From positions 1-24,379 of the forward strand of contig CAYTFZ010000030.1 in the NCBI GenBank assembly GCA_964437215.1: a DNA stretch of 24,379 nt, in the 5' to 3' direction. The notes under the pieces were generated by a model. That model was not told the DNA's origin. It saw only the letters and a list, made by a program, of their open reading frames with translations, and ran no database searches. A program made the position numbers and the translations under genes. Source of the stretch: JAAYAN01 sp964437215 (lineage in GTDB: Bacteria > Bacteroidota > Ignavibacteria > Ignavibacteriales > Melioribacteraceae). Shown in pieces: positions 9,139 through 16,359 of the stretch (its first letter is position 1; the number at the start of each line of letters is the position of its first letter).

Positions 9139-9166
9139 GGAAACCGTAAATACTAAAATAGTTTCC
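9139..9166. promoter_or_regulatory. TetR operator 2 (inverted repeat over the transcription start)
   Basis: GGAAAC (9139-9144) is separated by 16 bases from GTTTCC (9161-9166). The spacing matches operator 1, and the two sites are 40 bp apart centre to centre, close to four helical turns, placing them on the same face of the DNA. The right arm AATAGTTTCC (9157-9166) is also a perfect 10-bp reverse complement of the left arm of operator 1 (9099-9108). Confidence 0.7.
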
Positions 9167-9173
9167 GGTGTAT

Positions 9174-9770
9174 ATGAAAGATAAAATTTTACAGTATTCT
9201 AAAGAAGTTTTTTACAGGGAAGGTTTTTATAAAATTACAATGGACGAAATTGCCCGAGATTTGAAAATAAGCAAGAAAACAATTTACAAACATTTCCCTT
9301 CGAAAGAGGCAATTGTTAAAGAACTTATTGAAGAAACCTTGCAAAGGGTAAATATTGCTCACGATGAAATTCTGCAGCGAGATATTAATTCGCTTGAAAA
9401 ACTTGTTGCTGTCGGCAGATTTATTATAAATGATATTTTAAGTATTAACAATAAAATGCTGAACGATCTCAGGCAGCACACCCCGAACTTGTGGACAAAA
9501 ATAGATGAATTCCGTAAAGAGCGGCTGCTTAAAAACTTCAGCATCATTCTCGATCAAGGAAAAAAAGAAGGCTTGATAAAGAAAATTCCTAATCAAATTA
9601 TTACAACGGTTTTCATTTCCGGCGCAAGAGCGGTTATTAACCCGGATTTTATCCTTAATAATAATTTGTCTTTAGGAGAAGCGGGAAAATCGGCGCTTAT
9701 GTTTCTTATAAGCGGAATGTTAACTAAAAAAGGTCAAGAAATTTTTAACAAAATAAGTATGGATTTATAA
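9174..9770 (+). CDS. TetR-family transcriptional repressor, probable regulator of the efflux operon
   Basis: The 198-aa protein has the TetR N-terminal DNA-binding domain: ILQYSKEVFYREGFYKITM, DEIARDLKISKKTIYKHF as helix-turn-helix, then PSKEAIVKELIEET. The remaining residues form the all-helical ligand-binding domain with no recognisable ligand signature. It is the first gene of the efflux operon and only one base separates its stop from the adaptor gene. Two inverted-repeat operators sit directly upstream and overlap the promoter, so autorepression and induction of the whole pump by a substrate are inferred. I prefer the ATG at 9174; a GTG at 9168 (two extra residues) is possible, and neither has a clear Shine-Dalgarno site. 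In E. coli the related ybhGFSR genes are likewise preceded by a TetR gene (cecR); orthology cannot be proved here. Confidence 0.9.
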   Translation: MKDKILQYSKEVFYREGFYKITMDEIARDLKISKKTIYKHFPSKEAIVKELIEETLQRVNIAHDEILQRDINSLEKLVAVGRFIINDILSINNKMLNDLRQHTPNLWTKIDEFRKERLLKNFSIILDQGKKEGLIKKIPNQIITTVFISGARAVINPDFILNNNLSLGEAGKSALMFLISGMLTKKGQEIFNKISMDL

Positions 9771-9771
9771 T

Positions 9772-10749
9772 ATGAAACTAAAGCTAATCATCATAATATT
9801 AGTCGCGGCAATAATACTTTCATCCTGCAACGGCAATAAAAGCGGCGAAAGAATCGAAGGAACCGGCACAATTGAATTTTCCACTTCGATAATAAGTTCA
9901 AAAGTTTCGGGAACGGTTTTATCAATTCCGGCAAAAGAAGGATGTGAATACAAAAAAGGCGATACCTTGATAATTGTTGATCACGAAGTAACCGATATGA
10001 AATATTTACAAGCGCAGGCAGCCCGCGATGCGGCTAAAGCAAAATACGATCAGCTTGTAAACGGTTCGCGCAAGGAAGATATTTCGATGGCTGAAGAACA
10101 GATGAATCAATCAAAAATAAACTACAATCTTGCCGCTGCTGATTTCGAAAGAATGAAATCGCTTATTGACGAAAAAGCGATAACGCAAAAACAATTTGAC
10201 GACGCTGACAGCCGTTTTCAATTAACAAAATCACTGTATAATACAGCAGAAAAAAACTATGAAAAAATTAAAAACATCTCGCGGAAAGAAGATATTGATT
10301 ACGCCAAAGCAATGCTTGTTCAAGCAGAAGCGGCTCTTTCTATGATTAAGAAAAATTTAGACGACTGTTTTGTAACCGCGCCCTTTGACGGAACACTTTT
10401 AAATATTCTTATCGAAAACGGCGAAAATACGAATCCCGGAAGTGCTCTATATAAATTTGCAAACACGAAAACGGCAGAAATCATAATTTACATTCCTGAA
10501 ACTGAAATAGGTTTAATCAAAACGGGGCAATCTGCAGAAATATTTGTTGATAGTTTTGAAGATAAACCATTCAAAGGAAAAGTAACATTCATCTCGCCGG
10601 AAGCTGAATTTACACCGAAAAATATTCAAACCAAGGACGAAAGGACAAAGCTTGTTTACGGAACAAAAATTATGATTGAAAACTCCGGTGAAAACTTAAA
10701 AGCCGGTATGCCTGCTGATGCGGAAATAATTATAAATGCAGGTAACTAG
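9772..10749 (+). CDS. HlyD-type periplasmic adaptor lipoprotein of ABC efflux pump (YbhG-like)
   Basis: The 325-aa protein begins with a lipoprotein signal peptide with lipobox LSSC (Cys19), so it should be lipid-anchored in a membrane facing the periplasm. Order of parts: a barrel-sandwich half (about 35-70), an alpha-helical hairpin rich in A, K, E and Q (about 75-200) in which the motif SRKEDI occurs twice, the second barrel-sandwich half (FVTAPFDGTLLNI), and a beta-barrel domain (about 235-325). It would bridge the inner-membrane permeases and the TolC-like channel. It lies one base after tetR and 30 bases before ATPase 1. Confidence 0.9.
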   Translation: MKLKLIIIILVAAIILSSCNGNKSGERIEGTGTIEFSTSIISSKVSGTVLSIPAKEGCEYKKGDTLIIVDHEVTDMKYLQAQAARDAAKAKYDQLVNGSRKEDISMAEEQMNQSKINYNLAAADFERMKSLIDEKAITQKQFDDADSRFQLTKSLYNTAEKNYEKIKNISRKEDIDYAKAMLVQAEAALSMIKKNLDDCFVTAPFDGTLLNILIENGENTNPGSALYKFANTKTAEIIIYIPETEIGLIKTGQSAEIFVDSFEDKPFKGKVTFISPEAEFTPKNIQTKDERTKLVYGTKIMIENSGENLKAGMPADAEIIINAGN

Positions 10750-10779
10750 GAAAATAGGAAAAGATTATAAAATTTAAAA

Positions 10780-11688
10780 ATGAACAATATAATTGAAATA
10801 ATAAATCTTAAGAAAAATTACGAAAGCGTTGAAGCCGTAAAAGGTATTTCATTAGAAATAAGGAAAGGTGAAATGTTCGCGCTGGTTGGTCCGGATGGTG
10901 CTGGAAAAACCACAACAATCAGAATGTTAACCGGATTGATTTCACAGGATTCAGGCAAAATATCGCTTTTAGATAAGGACATTAAAGAAAATAAAAATTT
11001 CATCCAGAATAAAATCGGCTATCTTTCTCAGAAATTCAGTCTTTATGGAGATTTAACAATTGATGAAAATATTGAGTTTTTCGCTCATATTCATAACATT
11101 TTCGATTTTTCGGAAAGAAGAAACGAGCTGCTGGAATTTACGAGACTAACACCTTTCCGCGACAGGCTTGCAGATAAACTTTCGGGCGGAATGAAACAAA
11201 AACTGGCGCTTGCCTGCAGCCTTATTCACCGACCTGAAATTTTATTCCTCGATGAACCGACCACGGGGGTAGATCCGGTTTCGCGAAGAGATTTTTGGAA
11301 AATTCTTTCCGGATTATTAAAAGATGGAATTACAATTTTAATGACAACCCCATATCTTGATGAAGCCGAAAGATGCACACGGGTTGCTTTGATGAATGAA
11401 GGAAAAATTATCGCGCTCGATACTCCGGCAGAAATTAAAAAATCAATCGGGAAAAGCATTCTTGAAGTAGTCTGCAGCCCTTCGCGGAAAGCATATAAAA
11501 TTATAAAAGAATCCGGTGACTTTGAAGTCCAGCTTTTTGGTGACAGGCTGAATATTATGATTGAAAACAGGCAGGAAAACATTGATGAAATTACAAAGAT
11601 ATTTAATCAGCACGAAATTAAAATAAGCGGAACAAGAATTATTACACCCACCTTAGAAAACGTTTTTATTCATTTAATAAACAACTGA
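10780..11688 (+). CDS. ABC transporter ATPase 1 (CcmA/YbhF N-half type, H-loop His replaced)
   Basis: The 302-aa protein is a single ABC nucleotide-binding domain. Motifs seen: Walker A GPDGAGKT, Q-loop in IGYLSQKFSLYGDLT, an intact signature LSGGMKQ (Leu134-Ser135), Walker B ILFLDEPTTGVDP, and MTTPYLDEAE where the H-loop histidine is replaced by Pro191. The region after about 215 is the C-terminal extension of multidrug/Nod-type ATPases. With ATPase 2 it would energise the two ABC-2 permeases. In proteins such as YbhF both ATPase domains are fused in one chain; here they are separate genes with tolC between them. The missing histidine predicts that the ATP site built from this subunit's Walker A is poorly catalytic. 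Confidence 0.92.
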   Translation: MNNIIEIINLKKNYESVEAVKGISLEIRKGEMFALVGPDGAGKTTTIRMLTGLISQDSGKISLLDKDIKENKNFIQNKIGYLSQKFSLYGDLTIDENIEFFAHIHNIFDFSERRNELLEFTRLTPFRDRLADKLSGGMKQKLALACSLIHRPEILFLDEPTTGVDPVSRRDFWKILSGLLKDGITILMTTPYLDEAERCTRVALMNEGKIIALDTPAEIKKSIGKSILEVVCSPSRKAYKIIKESGDFEVQLFGDRLNIMIENRQENIDEITKIFNQHEIKISGTRIITPTLENVFIHLINN

Positions 11689-11704
11689 AAAACGCGGAAA
11701 CCCT

Positions 11705-13167
11705 ATGAAACACATATTATTAACGATAATTTTTACGATGCTTGTCAACGCTCAATCCGGTTCATTAACGCTCGAAGAAAGTTTTAAACTTTGTCTTGAA
11801 AACAGCACTGAAATAAAAATTGCAGAAAAAGAACTTGCTAAAATGAAAGAGAAACAGTGGGAAGTTACTTCGCAGATGCTGCCAAAATTAAGTTTTAATG
11901 CAAGTTACACGCGCATGAGCGAAACGCCTGAGGCTAAAATTGCACTTCCTGGTATGCCCCAACCATATACATTTATGGAATCAATTCCCAACAGGTATAA
12001 TTTAAGTCTGCGTTTTGAACAGCCTATTTTTACAGGATTTCGCTTGTCTTCGCTTAAAAGCTCAGTAGATTACCAAATTACTGCTGCGGAAATTCAGCTT
12101 TCAAAAAAAATAAACGAGCAAAAACTTGCTGTAACAAAAGCCTTTTGGAATTTTGCAAAAACACAGAATCTAGTAAATCTGCTTACCGGCAAAATCATAG
12201 CGTTTGAAGAACACCTTAAAAACACGAGAGCTTTTGTAAATAACGGATTAGCAACCCAAAATGATCTTTTACAACTGGAGGTTCAATATTCCAACTTGAA
12301 AATAAAACTTACCGAAGCCAACAATTTAAACACAATAGCCCGAACGGTATTTAATAAAACAATCGGTTTGGATATATTTAACGAAACCACAATCAGCGCC
12401 TCAACGTCGGTTTTGTATGAATTTACCGATGAAGAAATCGCAAAGATAAATGATGCGGCAATTTTGCGGAATGAAGTAAAACAGATTGATTTAAACATTC
12501 TTTCTTCGGATGAAATGATTACAGCTGCACGCGCCGATTATTTGCCCAACATTTTTGCTTTCGGGGATTATTATTACAGCCGCCCGAATCAGCAAATCTN
12601 NNNNNNNNNNNNNNNNNNNNNNNNNNNNNNNNNNNNNNNNNNNNNNNNNNNNNNNNNNNNNNNNNNNNNNNNNNNNNNNNNNNNNNNNNNNNNNNNNNNC
12701 CCAACATTTTTGCTTTCGGGGATTATTATTACAGCCGCCCGAATCAGCAAATCTTCCCGATGAAAGATAAGTTTGACGATACCTGGGATGTTGGAGTCGG
12801 ATTAAAATGGAATCTTTGGGATTGGGGAAACACTTCATCCAAGGTTGCTCAGAACAAATACGTTCAGGAACAGTTGAAATTATCGCGAACAGAATTGCTG
12901 AATAATATAAAAATTGAAATTTACTCGAAATATCTTGAAGCTAAAAAACTTATTGAAAAATATGAACTTGTAAACACCTCTATTTTGTCGGCTCAGGAAA
13001 ATTTACGCATACTTGAAAAAAAATACGCTGCTCATTTGGTTACAAGCGCCGAAATAATTGATGCTGAAAACCTTTTGCTGGAAGCTGAAACCAACCGTGA
13101 TAATACGATTGCCGATTTTGCAATTTCGCTTGCAGAATACTATAACTCTATCGGGAAGGATTTATAA
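11705..13167 (+). CDS. TolC-like outer-membrane efflux protein (interrupted by an assembly artefact)
   Basis: An outer-membrane efflux protein (OEP family) that would form the exit duct. It has a signal peptide (about 1-16, ending LVNA), the typical start LTLEESFKLCLENSTEIKIAEKEL, and two OEP repeats, the second including DVGVGLKWNLWDWGNT and the tail IADFAISLAEYYNSIGKDL. The frame is broken by 100 N at 12600-12699 between identical 55-mers. Removing the N block plus one copy leaves 1308 bases, exactly 436 codons (435 aa), and the second half starts in phase (codon 301 at 12760), so the gene should be intact. It lies 16 bases after ATPase 1 and one base before ATPase 2. A dedicated TolC between the ATPase genes makes the operon a complete tripartite pump. 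Confidence 0.93.
12545..12754. other. False scaffold gap: 55-bp overlap + 100 N + same 55 bp
   Basis: Bases 12545-12599 and 12700-12754 are identical 55-mers (begin CCCAACATTT, end CAGCAAATCT) around exactly 100 N (12600-12699). The repeat length and gap size equal those in gyrA, pointing to one assembler k-mer setting. Collapsing the pair restores the outer-membrane protein frame. Confidence 0.93.
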
Positions 13168-13168
13168 A

Positions 13169-14092
13169 ATGTATTCGGTTTCCGTAAACAATCTCACCAA
13201 AAAGTTTGGCAATTTCGTGTCGGTTGATAACATTTCATTTAATGTAAAAGAGGGTGAAATATTCGGTTTCCTTGGTGCGAATGGCGCGGGTAAATCTACA
13301 ACAATCAGGATGTTATGCGGAATTCTTGAGCCGACTTCCGGTGATGCGCTGGTCGGCGGTTTCAGCATTAATTCGGAACCGGATAAAGTTAAAAACAGCA
13401 TCGGTTATATGTCGCAAAGATTTTCACTTTATAACGACCTGACAGTGCAGGAAAACATTGATTTTTTCGGAGGAGTTTACGGATTATCGGGCTCCAATTT
13501 TAAGGAAAGAAAAAACTGGGTGCTCGAAATTGCAAATCTTAAAGGAAAGGAAAATTTACTTACCGGTTCGCTTCCCGGGGGAATAAAACAACGGCTTGCA
13601 CTTGGAACGGCTGTAATCCACAATCCAAAAATCGTTTTTCTGGATGAACCGACAAGCGGCGTTGATCCGATTTCCCGGAGAAATTTTTGGGATTTAATAA
13701 ACCAGCTTTCGGAAGAAGGAACAACCGTTTTTGTAACAACACACTATCTCGAAGAAGCTGAATTCTGCAACAATATTATTTTGATAAATGCAGGAAAACT
13801 TGTTGCGGAAGGAACTTCAGAAGGACTGAAAACAAACTATATCAATCATAAAATTCTTGATATTGAGTGTGATAGAACTGTTGAAGCAATGGAAATTCTT
13901 GAAAAAGAATCTTTCGTTCTTGATACTTCTATTTTTGGAAATAATCTGCATATAAGCGTTTTGGATGATGTTTCTGCAAAGAAAAGTGTTTTGGCTTTAC
14001 TGGAAGGCAAACATTCTTTTCGGATAAGAAAAATTGATACAATTGTTCCAACTTTAGAAGATGTTTTTATTCATTTAATCGAAAAAGGCTGA
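13169..14092 (+). CDS. ABC transporter ATPase 2 (YbhF C-half type, degenerate signature)
   Basis: The 307-aa protein is a second ABC nucleotide-binding domain. Walker A is GANGAGKS, the Q-loop is in IGYMSQRFSLYNDLT, Walker B is IVFLDEPTSGVDP, and the H-loop His192 is present in TTHYLEEAE. The signature is altered from LSGG to LPGG (Leu135-Pro136). This is the mirror image of ATPase 1, so the pair probably forms a heterodimer with one canonical and one degenerate ATP site. I start it at the ATG at 13169, one base after the tolC stop, with GGGAAGGA at 13153-13160 as ribosome-binding site; the frame is open for 37 more codons upstream but that stretch lies inside tolC. One base separates it from permease 1. 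Confidence 0.92.
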   Translation: MYSVSVNNLTKKFGNFVSVDNISFNVKEGEIFGFLGANGAGKSTTIRMLCGILEPTSGDALVGGFSINSEPDKVKNSIGYMSQRFSLYNDLTVQENIDFFGGVYGLSGSNFKERKNWVLEIANLKGKENLLTGSLPGGIKQRLALGTAVIHNPKIVFLDEPTSGVDPISRRNFWDLINQLSEEGTTVFVTTHYLEEAEFCNNIILINAGKLVAEGTSEGLKTNYINHKILDIECDRTVEAMEILEKESFVLDTSIFGNNLHISVLDDVSAKKSVLALLEGKHSFRIRKIDTIVPTLEDVFIHLIEKG

Positions 14093-14093
14093 T

Positions 14094-15227
14094 ATGTCAG
14101 TTAAAAGAATAAATGCTATTGTAATTAAAGAATTTAAACAGCTTTTACGCGATAAAAGATACTTGTTTGTGCTGTTTTTCTTTCCTGTTTTTTTGTTGGG
14201 AATATTTGGCTATGCCGTGAATTTTGATGTAAAAAACATAAAACTTGCGGTAATGGATAAAGATAACTCAAAAGAAAGCCGGGAGTTTATAAACACGCTG
14301 ATCAGTTCGGAATATTTTATTCTATCTGGTTACATCGAAAAAGACTCTGATATAAAACCGTTGCTCGATAATCAGGACGTTCAGCTTATACTTGTAGTGC
14401 CGCAAAACTTTTCAACGGAATTATCAAGAAACAACGGAAAACCGTCACTGCAATTTTTAGTGGATGGCGTTAACGGGAATACCGCACAAATAATTAACAA
14501 TTACATTACTTCAGCAGCTATGAACTTTAATGCGAAAATTCAAACAAGTTTTACCGAAAAAGCTGGAATTAAAAGTTTAATTCCAATCAATTTCCAGCCG
14601 CGCTTTTGGTTCAACCCGTCTTTGGAAACAACCAAATATTTAATTCCGGGCTTAATTGCAATGATATTAATTGTTACTGCTGTGGTAAGTGTTTCACTTT
14701 CTCTTGTGCGCGAAAAGGAACGCGGTACAATCGAGCAGATAAAAGTTTCTTCTGTAATTACGATAGAAATGCTGCTCGGAAAAGCTGTTCCGTACGTTTG
14801 TATTGCAATGCTTAATGGTATACTTGTCCTGATTGCCGGAATACTTTTATTCAATCTTGAAATTCAGGGAAGTTATCTGTTATTATTATTAACCACTCTA
14901 ATTTTTCTTTTAGCGGGAATTATTCTTGGTATTTTTGTAAGCGTTGTTTCTGAAAGTCAGCAGGTAGCATTTACAATTGCAGTATTTCTTTCGTTTCTGC
15001 CATCGTTTATTCTATCCGGTTTTGTTTTCCCTATTTCGAGTATGCCGCCATTAATTCAAATAATAACAAACATAACCCCGGCAAAATATTTTGTTGCGGC
15101 AAGCCGTTCTATCATTCTAAAAGGCGCGGGCATTTCTTCAATTTATGATCAACTGATATATTTAATCTTATACACATTATTTTTTCTTATTCTGGCTGTT
15201 CTGATAAGCAAAAAAAAGGAACTCTGA
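14094..15227 (+). CDS. ABC-2 type efflux permease 1 (YbhS/YbhR-like)
   Basis: The 377-aa inner-membrane protein has the ABC-2 permease layout: cytoplasmic start with FKQLLRDKRYLF, transmembrane helix 1 (about 24-44), a large extracytoplasmic domain (about 45-175) and then about five helices to the C-terminus. The conserved REKERGTIEQIKVSS cytoplasmic loop and the SGFVFPISSMPPLIQ reentrant segment are present. It would pair with permease 2 to form the transmembrane channel driven by the two ATPases. It begins one base after ATPase 2 and ends one base before permease 2. Confidence 0.92.
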   Translation: MSVKRINAIVIKEFKQLLRDKRYLFVLFFFPVFLLGIFGYAVNFDVKNIKLAVMDKDNSKESREFINTLISSEYFILSGYIEKDSDIKPLLDNQDVQLILVVPQNFSTELSRNNGKPSLQFLVDGVNGNTAQIINNYITSAAMNFNAKIQTSFTEKAGIKSLIPINFQPRFWFNPSLETTKYLIPGLIAMILIVTAVVSVSLSLVREKERGTIEQIKVSSVITIEMLLGKAVPYVCIAMLNGILVLIAGILLFNLEIQGSYLLLLLTTLIFLLAGIILGIFVSVVSESQQVAFTIAVFLSFLPSFILSGFVFPISSMPPLIQIITNITPAKYFVAASRSIILKGAGISSIYDQLIYLILYTLFFLILAVLISKKKEL

Positions 15228-15228
15228 A

Positions 15229-16359
15229 ATGAAAACCATTATGCATTTTGTAAAAAAGGAATTCCTTCAATTTAAACGCGATCCGAGAATGTTTGCCATT
15301 ATTCTTTTTGCCCCGATAATTCAGCTTACTTTTCTTGGATATGCTGCAAATATGGATGTTGAAAATGTGAAGACGGCAATTATCGACAGGAGCAAATCCT
15401 CAGAAAGCCGGGTGCTGATAGAAAAACTTGAACAATCCGGTTATTTTTCTATCGATTATTATATAAACGATTACAAAGAGGCTGAAAAGCTTATTGAAAA
15501 AGGAAAAGTAATTTGTGTTTTGTCTTTCCCTGTAGATTTTGATACAAAATTATCGCGCGACGAATCGGCTCAGCTTCAAGCAATTTTTGATGGTTCCGAT
15601 GGAAACACAGCCTCAATTGCTGCCGGATATATGATTAAATTGGTTGCTGATCATTCTCAGAAAATTGCGCTTTCTGCCCGCGATAAATCAGGAATGAAAA
15701 TAAATTTTCCTCCAAACATTTCAGCGGAAACGAGGAATTGGTATAATCCTACTTTAAAAACACGCAATTTTATGGTGCCGGCAATTGTCGGTCTTCTTTT
15801 AATGATTGTAACTTTAATACTAACTTCGCTGGCAATAGTTAAAGAAAAAGAAATCGGCACGATGGAGCAATTAATTGTTACGCCGATAAAACCGCATCAA
15901 TTAATTATCGGCAAGCTGATACCGTTTACAATTTTAGGAATGGTTTCGGTGGTTGTGGTACTTACTGCAATGCGGATAATATTTAATATTCCTGTCCGCG
16001 GAAGCATTTTGCTATTATTTGTTTCATCGTTTTTCTATGTGCTTTCTCTTTTAGGTTTCGGACTTTTCATTTCCACAATTTCCAAAACACAGCAGCAGGC
16101 AATGATGCTCTCGATATTTGTTGTAATGCTGCCTATGACTTTTTTAAGCGGGTTTGCATTTCCGGTAGAAAATATGCCTTATGTTATTCAGTTAGTTTCG
16201 TATTTAATTCCGTTAAAGTATTTTGTAATTATCATTCGCGGAATAATATTAAAAGGTGTGGGCATTGGTATTCTGTGGGATGAAATATTAATTCTGTTTT
16301 TGATGGGAATTACAATTTTATATTTCAGTTCAAAAAACTTTCACAGAAAAATAAACTAA
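15229..16359 (+). CDS. ABC-2 type efflux permease 2 (YbhR/YbhS-like)
   Basis: The 376-aa protein is a paralogue of permease 1 with the same topology: KKEFLQFKRDPRMFAI, helix 1, an extracytoplasmic domain (about 45-180), then about five helices, including KEKEIGTMEQLIVTP and SGFAFPVENMPYVIQ. It is the last gene of the efflux operon. Its TAA stop (16357-16359) is interleaved with the TAG stop of the convergent sensor-kinase gene (16356-16358 on the minus strand), so there is no spacer for a terminator after it. Confidence 0.92.
   Translation: MKTIMHFVKKEFLQFKRDPRMFAIILFAPIIQLTFLGYAANMDVENVKTAIIDRSKSSESRVLIEKLEQSGYFSIDYYINDYKEAEKLIEKGKVICVLSFPVDFDTKLSRDESAQLQAIFDGSDGNTASIAAGYMIKLVADHSQKIALSARDKSGMKINFPPNISAETRNWYNPTLKTRNFMVPAIVGLLLMIVTLILTSLAIVKEKEIGTMEQLIVTPIKPHQLIIGKLIPFTILGMVSVVVVLTAMRIIFNIPVRGSILLLFVSSFFYVLSLLGFGLFISTISKTQQQAMMLSIFVVMLPMTFLSGFAFPVENMPYVIQLVSYLIPLKYFVIIIRGIILKGVGIGILWDEILILFLMGITILYFSSKNFHRKIN

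Noticed and set aside
9489..9497. DnaA box inside the tetR gene (TGTGGACAA-like)
   Set aside because: One mismatch, inside a coding region, isolated; expected by chance.
13058..13168. N-terminal extension of ABC ATPase 2 from an upstream ATG
   Set aside because: Those 37 codons overlap tolC in another frame and bear no resemblance to ABC proteins; the ATG at 13169 has a strong ribosome-binding site.
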